NCBI GenBank assembly: GCA_020638575.1
Contig: JACKIH010000003.1
Location: 2,151,501-2,215,500 of the forward strand
Origin: Rhodospirillaceae bacterium
Lineage (GTDB): Bacteria; Pseudomonadota; Alphaproteobacteria; DSM-16000; Inquilinaceae
Direction: 5' to 3'
DNA: 64,000 bases
In this document: positions 16,554 through 25,776 of the stretch, in pieces
How positions within the stretch are numbered: position 1 is the stretch's first letter
How the letters are laid out: every line of letters starts with the position of its first letter
Notes under the pieces: model-generated
The model's input: only the letters and a program-made list of their open reading frames with translations
Told to the model about the DNA's origin: nothing
Database searches by the model: none
Translations under genes and position numbers: made by a program

Positions 16554-17089
16554 CGGTCCGCCGCCCGCGCTGGCGCCCGCGCCGATGTCCGTGCCGCCGC
16601 CTGGCGTGCCACGGCCGCCCCGGTCTGCCGGTGGTGGGCGTGACAGATGGCGACGGCCAGCGCATCGCCGGCATCGGCATTGGCGATGGTCACGCCCGGC
16701 AGCAGCACGCGTACCATCATCTGCACCTGGGTCTTGTCGGCATGGCCGACGCCGACCACCGACTTCTTGATGTGGTTGGCACCGTATTCGGCCACCGGCA
16801 GGCCGCGCAGGGCGGGCACCAGCAGCACCACGCCGCGGGCGGTGCCGAGCTTCAGGGTGGAGGTGGGGTTGCGGTTGACGAAGGTTTCCTCCACCGCCGC
16901 CTCGCCCGGCGCCCATTGGGCGATCACCTGCTCCAGCCCGTTGTGCAGGCTGACCAGGCGACAGGCCAGCGACTCGTCGTCGGCACTCGACACGCTGCCG
17001 TGGGCGACGTGGTGCAGGCGCGGCCCGTCGACATCGATGATGCCCCAGCCGGTGGTTCGCAGCCCCGGATCGAGGCCGATGATCCGCAT
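16550..17089 (-). CDS. ruvC: RuvC, Holliday junction resolvase
   Basis: 179 residues. RIIGLDPGLRTTGWG carries the first catalytic Asp, AVEETFVNRNPTSTLKLG the Glu, and NADAGDALAVAICHA the C-terminal acidic pair; KKSVVGVGHADKTQV is also conserved. It cleaves junctions after RuvAB migration. ATG 17089 has CAGGGAA upstream. First gene of the leftward ruvC-ruvA-ruvB-ybgC-tol run. Confidence 0.97.
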   Translation of the reverse strand: MRIIGLDPGLRTTGWGIIDVDGPRLHHVAHGSVSSADDESLACRLVSLHNGLEQVIAQWAPGEAAVEETFVNRNPTSTLKLGTARGVVLLVPALRGLPVAEYGANHIKKSVVGVGHADKTQVQMMVRVLLPGVTIANADAGDALAVAICHAHHRQTGAAVARQAAARTSARAPARAADR

Positions 17090-17313
17090 GGCGTGTTCCC
17101 TGTTTGCCCCGCCGGCCAATCGGTGATGTTGTGGGCGATATTCCACCCATGCGCAAGGTATTGTGCGCTGCCGCGCGAGCGCGTGTGCCGGTCGTGGCGC
17201 CGGCCAGCACCCCGCCTGCCCGTGCCGCCGGTTGCAAGCACGGCCCGCGGCGGCTATGCCCCCCTGTCCGCACCGACACACCACATAGTGACGCAGACGA
17301 TGGGAGACGGCCC

Positions 17314-17655
17314 ATGCCGGGCGAGATCACCTTCGACGATTTCCTCAAGGTCGACATCCGCGTCGGCACCATCACCAAGGCCGAGCCCTACCCGGAAGCG
17401 CGCAAGCCGGCGATCAAGCTCACCGTCGATTTCGGGCCCGAGGTGGGCACCAGGCGCACCTCCGCCCAGATCACCAAGCACTACGACATCGCCACCCTGG
17501 TCGGCCGCCAGGTGGCCGGCGTGGTGAACTTCCCGGCCAAGCAGATCGGCAAGTTCATGTCCGAAGTGCTGGTGCTGGGCTTCCCCGACGCCGACGGCGA
17601 CGTGGTGATGATCGGCCCCGACCAGCCGGTGCCCAACGGGGGGCGCCTCTACTGA
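17314..17655 (+). CDS. csaA: CsaA-like tRNA-binding domain protein
   Basis: 113 residues forming one OB-fold tRNA-binding domain: FDDFLKVDIRVGTI, AQITKHYDIATLVGRQVAGVVNFPAKQIGKFMSEVLVLGF. Stand-alone proteins of this type are the CsaA group, proposed export-related chaperones or tRNA-binding factors. ATG 17314 follows GGGAGAC. It is divergent from ruvC and overlaps the next gene's probable start. Confidence 0.88.
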   Translation: MPGEITFDDFLKVDIRVGTITKAEPYPEARKPAIKLTVDFGPEVGTRRTSAQITKHYDIATLVGRQVAGVVNFPAKQIGKFMSEVLVLGFPDADGDVVMIGPDQPVPNGGRLY

Positions 17656-18674
17656 GCACGCCGCCCGCCGCGGACGGTATTCCAGACGGGGCGCCGCCCG
17701 CGTCGCGCCGGTCGCGCCGGGCGCGCCGCACCGCCCTGCTGCGGTTTGCCGGCGGGCTGGCCATCACCGCCGCCACACTGGGCTGGGTGGCGAGCGACGC
17801 CGACCTGCGCCAGGGCGTGGCAACGGCGCTCGACGGCGGCGTCGGCTGGCTGTGGCAACCGATACTGGCGGCCTTCTGGGTGGTGGGCCTGCGCGCCTGG
17901 CGCCTGGCGGTGGTGCTCGGCCGGCCCATGGGGCTTGCCATGGTGCGGCTGTCCGCCCTGCACCAGACTGCCAATCTGCTGCTGCCGCTGAAGCTGGGCG
18001 AACTGGCGCTGCCGCTGCTGATTAGGCGCGACGGCGCGCGCGGCTTTGCCGGCGGCTTGGGCGCCCTCGTTGCCATCCGCCTGTGGGACCTGGCGGTGCT
18101 GGGCGTCGCCGCGGCCTGGGCGCTGGCGGTGGCGGCCCCGCAGGTGGCGCCGGGTGTGGCCGGCCTGGTCTGGGCGGCCGGCGCCATCGGCGTGCTGGCG
18201 GTGGCGGCGGGCGTGGCGGCAGCGCCGCGGCTGTCGGTCTGGCTTGCCGGACGACACGGCGATGGAGCCGGCCACGGTGTCGCCGCGCGCCTGTGGGCGG
18301 TGGCGCACGGCGCTTTCGCCCATGACCGCGCCATGCTGCTGGGCATCCTTGCCACCACCGCCGGTGCCTGGCTGGCGGTGTTCGCCGGCTTTCATCTGGT
18401 GGCCGCCAATATCGGCGCGACGCCGGGCTTCGCCGCGTCGGCCCTCGGCGCCATCGCCTCCTCGCTCGCCTTCGCCTTGCCGATCAACGGCGTGGGCACC
18501 ATCGGCCCGGCGCAGATCGCCTACGCCGCCGCCATGGCGCTGTTCGGCGTGCCCTTCGAAGCGGCCCTGGCAACGGCGTTGGTGTGGCACGCCGCAGCGG
18601 TGGCCACCACCGTCGCCGTCGCCGCCCCCTGGCTGCCGACGCTGCTGGCCCAGCGGCCGCGGCAAGGCGTGTGA
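17652..18674 (+). CDS. YbhN/lysylphosphatidylglycerol synthase-like integral membrane protein
   Basis: Up to about 340 residues with seven or eight hydrophobic segments, including WLWQPILAAFWVVGLRAWR and HQTANLLLPLKLGELALPLL. The pattern matches the membrane part of LPG synthase/UPF0104 (YbhN) proteins, which lack the transferase domain and have been linked to lipid flipping or modification. The first helix (TALLRFAGGLAITAATLGWV) lies upstream of the only standard start, GTG 17787. The real start must be earlier, and the sole candidate at the csaA junction is CTG 17652. The start is therefore uncertain. Confidence 0.7.
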   Translation: MSTPPAADGIPDGAPPASRRSRRARRTALLRFAGGLAITAATLGWVASDADLRQGVATALDGGVGWLWQPILAAFWVVGLRAWRLAVVLGRPMGLAMVRLSALHQTANLLLPLKLGELALPLLIRRDGARGFAGGLGALVAIRLWDLAVLGVAAAWALAVAAPQVAPGVAGLVWAAGAIGVLAVAAGVAAAPRLSVWLAGRHGDGAGHGVAARLWAVAHGAFAHDRAMLLGILATTAGAWLAVFAGFHLVAANIGATPGFAASALGAIASSLAFALPINGVGTIGPAQIAYAAAMALFGVPFEAALATALVWHAAAVATTVAVAAPWLPTLLAQRPRQGV

Positions 18675-18692
18675 TGAGACCTGGTGCTGCCC

Positions 18693-20513
18693 CTACACCA
18701 GCGGGCGCAAGCCGGCACGGGCGGGGAAGGTGCGCAAGGGGGCCGTCTGCCCCCGCACCCACACCACCAGCCGGGTGAAGCTGTTGACCGTGGCGTAGAG
18801 CCCGAGGAAGCGGTCGAGCACCGAGGCCATGAGGAACAGGCCGGTGCCGGAAAAGCGCTCGCCGTCGAACTCCACGATCACCTCCACGCCGCGGCACAGG
18901 CCCGACATCCCGCCGGACCGTACCCGCGCCGTGGCCGGCTTGGTGCGCACGCTGAGGATGCTGTCGATCAGCGCCCGGCTGTCGGCGGAATCGCGGAAGT
19001 CGTAGAGCTTGAAGATCTCGCGCAGCGCGTCGGCCCCTTCCGTGGCGTCCTGCAGCGAGAGGTGGTTGAGCGCCAGGTGGGAGATCAGCCGCCAGTAGCC
19101 GCGCGGCCCCATGGCCGGCCGCAGGGTGGGCGTCGGCGCGATCAGGCAGGTGATGTCCGACACCGGCGGCGCCGCCCCCGTGGGCCGCAGATGCGGGTGG
19201 CCGCCGCCGAAGGGCAGGCGGCTCGGCAGGTCGCGGTTGAGGCAGGTGGTCTTCACCGACAGGGTCCAGCCGCCCTGGCTGCTGGGGTTGAAGTCCAGGT
19301 CCACCAGCGACAGGAACACCTCCGTGCCGGGGTCGCGCTGCCCGGCCGGCCGGCGGGTGGCGTACCAGAAGCGGCCAGGCCCGTCGTCGGCGGCCGCGTG
19401 CTTCACGGAATAGAAGGCGCGGTAGGGGTGCACCTCGTCCGCCTGGTCCTTGCCGCTGACCGAGCGCACCTCGTAGACCTCGGTCGCCTGGGGCCGGCGC
19501 GCGTCGGGCACCACGCGGTATTCGCTGATGGTGTGGGTAAGGTCGATGGGCTCGGCGCGCTGGTCGAACAGGTTGATGATGGGCGTGCAGCCGAGCGCGA
19601 AGGTCTCCGCCGACACCGTACGCTCCAGTTCGCTGGCCGCCCGGTTCAGGTAAATGAACACGTCCATGGTGCGGCCGGCCTTGACCAACGTCTTGGTGTC
19701 GAGCCCGGTGATGTCGACGAACAGGTACTTTTCCGGGAAGGTGAAGAATTCCGTGATCAGGCGGTAGCCGATCAGCGACTGGGGCGGGTAGGGCAGCAGC
19801 CCCTCGTCCGGCTCGAAACCCACCGGCTTCAGGCAACCGGGCTCCAGGATCACCGGATTGGGGTCGACGGCATTTTCCGCCAAGGCCACGGAGACGGCAT
19901 TGTTGAGCAGCAGTTCGTAGAGCGGGTTCACCGTCTGCGGCGGGCCGCGCAGGAAGACGCGCAGCGTATCGAGCCCGAGATCGGTGAGCGTGCGCTGGGG
20001 GTCCAGGCATTCCAGCGTCAGCCTGAGCGAGGCGACGGCGCCGCTGGCGCGCGGATTGTTGGGGGCGACCAGTGGCCGGCCCGTCAGGCTGGCGTTGGCC
20101 ACCGCCACCGGCCACAAGGTGGTGTCGTAGCAGGTGCGGAAGCGGCAGCTATCCCCGCCCACCGCCTCGGACTCCAGCTCCAGCCCGGCCGGGATGACGT
20201 AGTTGGCATCGAGGTCCGGTTCCGGCCGGAAATGTACGATGCTCATGGCCGGGATGGGATGGAGGTAGTGCGGGTAAAGGACACCCAGCAGCGCGTCGGT
20301 CAGTTCGGGGAAGTCGTCGTCGATGCGGTGGCGCAGCCGCGCGGTGAGGAAGGCGACGGACTGCAGGAGCTGCTGGACGTGGGGATCTTCCACCGCGTCG
20401 GCGGTGAGCCTGAGGCGCCCGGCGATGCGGGGATGCGCGTCGGCGAAGGCCGCGCCCATCTTGCGCAGGAACTCCAGCTCCCGGTTGTAGTAGGAAAGCA
20501 GGTGATCAACCAT
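18693..20513 (-). CDS. tssF: TssF (ImpG), T6SS baseplate component
   Basis: 606 residues opening MVDHLLSYYNRELEFLRKMG, the hallmark TssF start, then FPELTDALLGVLYPHYLHPIPAM and, further on, SLQDATEGADALREIFKLYD. TssF forms the baseplate wedge with TssG and TssE. ATG 20513 overlaps the tssE stop by 8 bp. TssG normally follows directly, but here the operon ends and the convergent YbhN-like gene begins. Confidence 0.95.
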   Translation of the reverse strand: MVDHLLSYYNRELEFLRKMGAAFADAHPRIAGRLRLTADAVEDPHVQQLLQSVAFLTARLRHRIDDDFPELTDALLGVLYPHYLHPIPAMSIVHFRPEPDLDANYVIPAGLELESEAVGGDSCRFRTCYDTTLWPVAVANASLTGRPLVAPNNPRASGAVASLRLTLECLDPQRTLTDLGLDTLRVFLRGPPQTVNPLYELLLNNAVSVALAENAVDPNPVILEPGCLKPVGFEPDEGLLPYPPQSLIGYRLITEFFTFPEKYLFVDITGLDTKTLVKAGRTMDVFIYLNRAASELERTVSAETFALGCTPIINLFDQRAEPIDLTHTISEYRVVPDARRPQATEVYEVRSVSGKDQADEVHPYRAFYSVKHAAADDGPGRFWYATRRPAGQRDPGTEVFLSLVDLDFNPSSQGGWTLSVKTTCLNRDLPSRLPFGGGHPHLRPTGAAPPVSDITCLIAPTPTLRPAMGPRGYWRLISHLALNHLSLQDATEGADALREIFKLYDFRDSADSRALIDSILSVRTKPATARVRSGGMSGLCRGVEVIVEFDGERFSGTGLFLMASVLDRFLGLYATVNSFTRLVVWVRGQTAPLRTFPARAGLRPLV

Positions 20514-20988
20514 CGGAGGATTCCTTGACCTCGCACTGGTTGGTGACCGGATCGACCATGGAATCCAGCACCAGCGGCTCCGGCGCCGGCTCGGCGTGCA
20601 AAGCCCCTTCGATGCGGAAGCGCAAGGTGCGGTCCTGGCTGCTGTCGTTGGGGATGACCACCACCTCCACCATGGCGAAGCGCGGCTCGTAGCGGCGGAT
20701 CGCCGCCTCCACCTCCGCGCGGAAGCGCTCGCGGTTCTGGTCGGAGGTCATGTTGGCGCCGGTGAAGTCCTCCAGCCCGTAGTCGACCACCGAGCGGTTC
20801 AGTTCCGTCAGGTCATAGGGAAAGCTGATGCAGCGGCGATGGGTGTTGAGGAACGCCTCCAGGTCGCGCGTCACCGCGGCCTTGATGGCGTCGAGGCGCT
20901 GGCTGGCGCGCTCGTCGTCGCTGGCTTCGTTGAGCAGCCGGTCGAGGACGGACGGCAGCAGCAGGTCGGTCGGGGACTCGCCGATCAT
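20506..20988 (-). CDS. tssE: TssE (ImpF), gp25-like T6SS baseplate protein
   Basis: 160 residues. The conserved LLLPSVLDRLLNE start, CISFPYDLTELNRSVVDYGLEDF, and the gp25-type ending FRIEGALHAEPAPEPLVLDS identify the family. It helps start sheath assembly on the baseplate. It lies between tagJ (8-bp gap) and tssF (8-bp overlap). Confidence 0.94.
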   Translation of the reverse strand: MIGESPTDLLLPSVLDRLLNEASDDERASQRLDAIKAAVTRDLEAFLNTHRRCISFPYDLTELNRSVVDYGLEDFTGANMTSDQNRERFRAEVEAAIRRYEPRFAMVEVVVIPNDSSQDRTLRFRIEGALHAEPAPEPLVLDSMVDPVTNQCEVKESSDG

Positions 20989-20996
20989 CGCTCGGG

Positions 20997-21806
20997 TCAG
21001 GCCGCACCGGCGAAGATGAAGGCGCCCATGTCGAGGATCGGCATGCCGGCATTGCCCACCAGGTACATGCGCTGGCCGATGCCGCGCACCGGCGACGTGG
21101 AGTCCTCGCCGCCCAGCCAGTCGGTGGTACGGCCGAGCAGGGCCTGCTGGTCGGACGGATCGGCCGCCCAGGGGTAGATGGCCGGGATGTAGACTTCGCC
21201 CTCGGGGCCGTTGGTCACCACCACATGGGCGCGCCGCCACAACAGGTCGCGGGTCTTTTCCACCGGCCGGAACTCGATCTCGCGCACTGCTTCCATGGGC
21301 ACCCAGTAGTACTTGCCGGTGCTGGTGAGCACTTCGAGGATGCCGGCGGTGATGTCGTCGACATCGCGCATGTCGTCGAACGGCGTGTCGTCATGGGTGC
21401 CGGCGATCGGTGGGCGGATGGCCTCGGCCTTGGCGCACAGCTCGGCCGCCTCGCGGGTGTCGCCGGCGCGCAGGCTGGCCAGCGCCTGCAACGACAGGCG
21501 CATGTGCTCGGTCGGCTGGTCCAGCATTTCCGGCGCCCGGCCTTCGGTGAAGGTCTGCTGGCGGGCCAGTGCTGCGCGCAACTGCTGGCGGAACAGCGCG
21601 ACGCCGATGCTGTTGTCGCTGTCCTGCCGCGACACCGCCTCCATCATCACGTCGGCCCGATCCAGGTTGCCGGCGAAGCACAGCAGCTCGGCCAGGAAGC
21701 CGCGGGCATTGAGGTCGGCGGGGTGGGCGCGCACCTCCGCGTTCATGGCTTCGATCGCGCCGGTCAGGTCCCCGGCGTCGAACAGCTCCTGTGCGGTGGC
21801 GGACAT
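20997..21806 (-). CDS. tagJ: TagJ (ImpE), T6SS accessory protein
   Basis: 269 residues. The N-terminal half is TPR-like (LFDAGDLTGAIEAMNAEVRAHPADLNARGFLAELLCFAGNL). The C-terminal half has the ImpE segments YYWVPMEAVREIEFRPVEKTRDLLWRRA and VYIPAIYPW. TagJ binds the sheath protein TssB and modulates sheath handling in some systems. It lies between the second tssC and tssE, preceded by a hairpin-bearing 163-bp gap. Confidence 0.93.
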   Translation of the reverse strand: MSATAQELFDAGDLTGAIEAMNAEVRAHPADLNARGFLAELLCFAGNLDRADVMMEAVSRQDSDNSIGVALFRQQLRAALARQQTFTEGRAPEMLDQPTEHMRLSLQALASLRAGDTREAAELCAKAEAIRPPIAGTHDDTPFDDMRDVDDITAGILEVLTSTGKYYWVPMEAVREIEFRPVEKTRDLLWRRAHVVVTNGPEGEVYIPAIYPWAADPSDQQALLGRTTDWLGGEDSTSPVRGIGQRMYLVGNAGMPILDMGAFIFAGAA

Positions 21807-21849
21807 GGGTGCCTCCTGTTCCTCTGGCGTTTTCGTTCGGGCGTCGTGC

Positions 21850-21871
21850 AGGAGCGGTGTGCACCGCTCCT
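21850..21871. repeat. 22-bp near-perfect palindrome before tagJ
   Basis: AGGAGCGGTG (21850-21859) and CACCGCTCCT (21862-21871) form a 10-bp stem around two bases, 44 bp upstream of the tagJ start and directly next to the 90-bp hairpin repeat at 21876. Confidence 0.8.
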
Positions 21872-21875
21872 TAGG

Positions 21876-21965
21876 CGGTTCCGGCCCACACCGCCACGCG
21901 GCCGCCCAATATTCTACAATGGCTTGGTGTGGCCGGGTGGGGGTATGGGCTGGTGCGGCTAAAAT
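21876..21965. repeat. About 90-bp hairpin repeat, copy 1 (between tssC2 and tagJ)
   Basis: It begins CGGTTCC and contains the loop TTCTACAATGGCTTGG between long complementary arms (about 21885-21909 and 21923-21949). About 71 of 90 aligned positions match copy 2 at 32502-32590, with the loop best conserved. It starts four bases after the tssC2 stop on the minus strand. Shared sequence and pairing suggest a dispersed structured element, perhaps REP-like. Confidence 0.7.
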
Positions 21966-21969
21966 TCAT

Positions 21970-23538
21970 CTAGGCCCCGCGGGCCCTGGGGAGCTGGGTC
22001 ACCAGCTTCAGGCTGGTCTCGATGGTGTCGAGCTGGAAATGCGGCAAGAACTGGAAGGTGGCGTTGTAGGAGCCGGGACTGCCCGGCACCTCGCGCACGG
22101 CCACCCTGGCGTCGCGCAGCGGGCGCCGTGCCTGCATTTCGATGCTCGCGCCGGACGGGTTCTGGCTGACGAAGTCCATCAGCCAGCGATTGAGGTAGCG
22201 TTCGCAATCCTCGGGGTTGGCAAACGAGCCCACGCGATCGCGCATGATGACCTTGACGTAGTGGCTGAAGCGGGCGGTGCAGAGCATGTACTGCAGCATC
22301 GCCGAAAGCCGCGCGTTGTTGGTGGCCGCCTGGCGGTCGTAGCGCTTGGGGCGCTGCAGCGAGGGGCAGCCGCGGAACACCGCGTAGTTGGTGTCCTTCA
22401 CGTCCGACAGCACCATCAGCCCGTAGCGGTTGAGCTCCAGCTCCAGCCGGTCGGACACCGCCACGTCGGTGCCCGGGCGGATGGCGGCACCGTGCGGCTC
22501 GGTGGGGAACGGGCATTGCGGCAGGTCGTGCACCAGGCCGCCGGCAATCGCGTCCTGCGGCGCCCCGCGGATGGCGGCAAACCAGCGGTGATCGCGAAAG
22601 GCGCGGATCACCACCGCCCCGAAGGCGATGCTGGCCGGCCCCCACAGCAGCTTGTCGGGCGAGCGGTCGGCGGCCCGCGGCCGGCCGGTGATGGTTTCGC
22701 GGTAGCGGAAGCCGTCCACCCGCTGGCTGTGGTCCTCCCACGGGCGGCGCAACAGGATGCGCGGCACGGTGAGGCCGAGGAAGCGGCTGTCGTCCTGGTC
22801 GCGCAGGGTGTTCCAGCGCACGTATTCCGGCTCGCGGTCGAAGGCATCGAGCCGCATCGGCGCTTCCAGGCGCACGAAATCGGTGAGCCCCAGCAGCCCC
22901 GGGGCGGCGCCGACGATGAACGGTGCGAACGAGGCCGCGGCGATCTGACACAGACCCGTCAGCGCCGACACGTCGTCGGTCGGGTGCAAGCCGTCGCGCC
23001 GGTGCTGCACCTCGTAGAGGCCCACCAGCAGCCCGAAGGGCTGGCCGCCGGCCATGTCGAACTGGTCGCTGTAGATGCGCTGCCACAGCACCGACTGGTC
23101 GAAATCGCGCTCCAGGTCGCGGCACACCAGGCCCCAGTTGGCATCGAACAGCTTGATGCGCACCAGGGGTTCGCCTTCCCCCTGGGCGACCAGATAGCGC
23201 GCGCCCACCCAGGCCGCTTCCAGCGCCTGGAAGCGGGGGTGGTGCAGCACCGCATCGATCTGCACCGACAACAGCCGGTCGATGCGCGCGATGTCGGCAT
23301 CGAGCAGGGCCGTCAGCCGCTCGGCGTCGATCGGCGGCTCCAGCACCCGGTGCTTGCCGAACCACAGGGAGAGCGCCACCCCCGGATCGGGTTCGCTGAG
23401 AAAATCGTCGAGCGGCGTGACGCCGTCCGGCCGGCGGTCGCGGGCGCGGGCGTAGGAGACCAGATGGTCCCGTACCCCGGCCGCGTCGCCGGCCTGAACG
23501 GTGTCGTCCCGTGTCGCGATGGCGGGACCGCCAGGCAC
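21970..23538 (-). CDS. Second TssC-family protein (ImpD-like)
   Basis: 522 residues of the TssC/VipB sheath family: LLSVQIDAVLHHPRFQALEAAWVGARYL, FDQSVLWQRIYSDQFDMAGGQPFGLLVGLYE, and FSHYVKVIMRDRVGSF. It resembles the larger TssC paralogue found next to tssC in Imp-type T6SS loci. Its N-terminus is about 30 residues longer than in the first copy. It starts seven bases after tssC. It may form mixed sheaths or play a baseplate-adjacent part; this is inference. Confidence 0.9.
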   Translation of the reverse strand: MPGGPAIATRDDTVQAGDAAGVRDHLVSYARARDRRPDGVTPLDDFLSEPDPGVALSLWFGKHRVLEPPIDAERLTALLDADIARIDRLLSVQIDAVLHHPRFQALEAAWVGARYLVAQGEGEPLVRIKLFDANWGLVCRDLERDFDQSVLWQRIYSDQFDMAGGQPFGLLVGLYEVQHRRDGLHPTDDVSALTGLCQIAAASFAPFIVGAAPGLLGLTDFVRLEAPMRLDAFDREPEYVRWNTLRDQDDSRFLGLTVPRILLRRPWEDHSQRVDGFRYRETITGRPRAADRSPDKLLWGPASIAFGAVVIRAFRDHRWFAAIRGAPQDAIAGGLVHDLPQCPFPTEPHGAAIRPGTDVAVSDRLELELNRYGLMVLSDVKDTNYAVFRGCPSLQRPKRYDRQAATNNARLSAMLQYMLCTARFSHYVKVIMRDRVGSFANPEDCERYLNRWLMDFVSQNPSGASIEMQARRPLRDARVAVREVPGSPGSYNATFQFLPHFQLDTIETSLKLVTQLPRARGA

Positions 23539-23545
23539 CTTCCGA

Positions 23546-25039
23546 TCAGCCAGACTTTTCCGGAATCCGGGCGACCAGCCGCATGGACGCGGTGAGCTCT
23601 TCCAACTGCAGCCACGGCCGCAGATACGCCACCGCGTTGTAGTGGCCCGGTTCGCCCGGCACTTCCTTCACTTCCACCTTGGCGTCGCGCAGCGGGAACT
23701 TGGCCTTCATCTCCGGCCCCGCATTGGGGTTGCTGTTCACGTAGTTCATGATCCAGCGATTGAGCCACTTCTCGCAGTCCGTCGCCTCCATGAACGAGCC
23801 GATCTTGTCCCGCGCCATGATCTTCAGGTAGTGCGCGAAACGAGAGGTCGCCATCAGGTAGGGCAGACGGGCCGACAGCCGTGCATTGGCGGTCGCGTCG
23901 TCGCGGTCGTAGATCTTCGGCTTCTGGGTCGACTGGCCCCCGAAGAACACGGCGTAGTCGGTGTTCTTGTAGTGGCACAGCGGCAGGAAGCCGAGCTTCG
24001 ACAGCTCCGCCTCGCGGCGGTCGGCGATGCCGACTTCGGTGGGGCACTTCTGGTCGGTGTCGCCGTCTTCGCTGGGGAAGAAGTGCAGCGGCAGGCCGGT
24101 GACCTTACCGCCGTTTTCCGCACCGCGGATGGACGTGCACCAGCCGTATTGCGCGTAGGAGTCGGTGAGCCGGGCCGCCATCACGTAGGCGGAGTTCATC
24201 CAGCAGTACTGTTCGTGCTTGAGCTGGGCCGGCCTGCCGAGATCGTCGACCGACTCCTCGTAGTCGAACTCGTCGATCCGCTTGGTCGCCTCGCCGTACG
24301 GGGCACGGGCCAGCACCTTCGGCATGGTGAGGCAGACGAAGCGCGAGTCTTCGCTCTCGCGGAAACCACGCCAGCTCGTGTGCTCCTTGCTCTCGAAGAT
24401 CATCGAGAGGTCGCGCGGCGTCGCCAGCTCGGTGAAGTCGTTGAACCCGAACATGCCGGGGCCGGCCGCACTGATGAACGGCGCGAACGACGCGGCGGAG
24501 ATCTTCGAGATCAGGCCCAGCAGCTCCACGTCTTCCTGGTGGGCGGAGAACTCGTAGTCGCCGATCAGCGCCCCGTAGGGTTCGCCGCCGGGCATGCCGA
24601 ACTCGTTCTCGTAGAGCTTCTTCCACAAGGTGGACTGGTCGAATTCGCTCGCCTTGGTCAGGTCCTTGTAGAGGTCCCGCTTCGACGCGTTGATCATCTT
24701 GATCTTGAGCTGCGGCCCGGTCTCGGAGTTGAAGACCAGGTGGTGCAGGCCCCGCCAGCTGCCCTCAAGCTTGACGAATTTCGGGTGGTGCATGACCTCG
24801 GCAAGCTGCTTGGACAGCTTGCGGTCGATCATCTCCACCGCCTTCGTCAGGGTCACCGTCAGGTTCTTGTCGAAGGTCACCGTGCCCTTCACCGCCTCGG
24901 CGGTCAGGGTCTTCAGCATGTCCTTGGCGTAGTCGGGCTCGGTCTGCTTGGTCGCTTCGATGGCCCGATCGAGCAGACTGAATTCGGCGGCCTCCGTTGC
25001 GGTGGCCTGGCCTTGGGCTTGGCTCTCAGTGTCCGCCAT
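23546..25039 (-). CDS. tssC: TssC (VipB), T6SS contractile sheath large subunit
   Basis: 497 residues. LAEVMHHPKFVKLEGSWRGLHHLV, FDQSTLWKKLYENEFGMPGGEPYGALIGDYEF, FAHYLKIMARDKIGSFM and NPNAGPEMKAKFPLRDAKVEV are typical. With TssB it builds the sheath that contracts to fire the Hcp tube. Gap to tssB is six bases. First of two TssC-type genes here. Confidence 0.96.
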   Translation of the reverse strand: MADTESQAQGQATATEAAEFSLLDRAIEATKQTEPDYAKDMLKTLTAEAVKGTVTFDKNLTVTLTKAVEMIDRKLSKQLAEVMHHPKFVKLEGSWRGLHHLVFNSETGPQLKIKMINASKRDLYKDLTKASEFDQSTLWKKLYENEFGMPGGEPYGALIGDYEFSAHQEDVELLGLISKISAASFAPFISAAGPGMFGFNDFTELATPRDLSMIFESKEHTSWRGFRESEDSRFVCLTMPKVLARAPYGEATKRIDEFDYEESVDDLGRPAQLKHEQYCWMNSAYVMAARLTDSYAQYGWCTSIRGAENGGKVTGLPLHFFPSEDGDTDQKCPTEVGIADRREAELSKLGFLPLCHYKNTDYAVFFGGQSTQKPKIYDRDDATANARLSARLPYLMATSRFAHYLKIMARDKIGSFMEATDCEKWLNRWIMNYVNSNPNAGPEMKAKFPLRDAKVEVKEVPGEPGHYNAVAYLRPWLQLEELTASMRLVARIPEKSG

Positions 25040-25045
25040 GGCGCC

Positions 25046-25585
25046 TTACTCCTCCTTCTTGGCGTCGGCGGGCTGGGCGCCCGACTCGTTGTCCAGGCCG
25101 AGCGCCTTGGACAACTCGCCGATGTCCTCGTTGTTCTGCAGGACCTTTTCCAGCAGCTCTTCCAGGTCCTGCGAGCGGTCGGCCTTGGACAAGAGGTCGC
25201 GCAGCTTGTCGCGGCTTTCCTTCAGCGCCTTCAGCGCGGGGATCTGGTCGACCACCCGGCCCGGCTCGAAGTCGTCCATCTTGTTGAAGTTCAGCTCGAC
25301 GCCGAGGTTCTTCTGCCCGCCCTCTTCCAGCGTGTTCGTCACTTGGTAGACCAGGCGGGGAGCGATGCGCTCCATCACCTTGTCGAAATTGTCGCGGTCG
25401 ATTTGGATGAAATTGCGGTCGCGCAGCGGCTTCAGCTTGCCCGAGGGGTCGCCGGAGAAGTCGCCCATGACGCCAACGACAAAGGGCAGTTCCTTCTGCA
25501 CCACCGCATCGCCGGTCTCCACCTCGTACTTGATGTGGACGCGCGGCTTGCGCACGCGCCCCAGCTTCTCATGAATACTCGCCAT
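25046..25585 (-). CDS. tssB: TssB (VipA), T6SS contractile sheath small subunit
   Basis: 179 residues: RVHIKYEVETGDAVVQKELPFVVGVMGDFSG and FIQIDRDNFDKVMERIAPRL are the family signature, followed by LNFNKMDDFEPGRVVDQIPAL. AGGGGAGA precedes ATG 25585. The C-terminal helix that ClpV would recognise is present, although clpV is not in the window. A gap of 191 bp separates it from tssA and could hold its own promoter, but none is recognisable. Confidence 0.96.
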   Translation of the reverse strand: MASIHEKLGRVRKPRVHIKYEVETGDAVVQKELPFVVGVMGDFSGDPSGKLKPLRDRNFIQIDRDNFDKVMERIAPRLVYQVTNTLEEGGQKNLGVELNFNKMDDFEPGRVVDQIPALKALKESRDKLRDLLSKADRSQDLEELLEKVLQNNEDIGELSKALGLDNESGAQPADAKKEE

Positions 25586-25776
25586 TGATTCTCCCCTTGT
25601 TTCCGGCCGCGACCAGCTCTGTCGTCTCCCCGTCCCGCGCCGGGTGCCTGTCGGCTAAGTGCCAACCCTGCCACCAATGTCCCATGATGATGCGTGCGAA
25701 CCGTCACCTCTTCAAGGTGGACGTCTCGGCGCTCGCCCCCGTCCACGCGTGACTCCGCGGACGGCGATTTGCTCCC

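Noticed and set aside
21970..25039. Second tssC as a pseudogene or assembly duplicate
   Set aside because: Both frames are intact with distinct sequences, and paired TssC-type genes are known in Imp-type loci.
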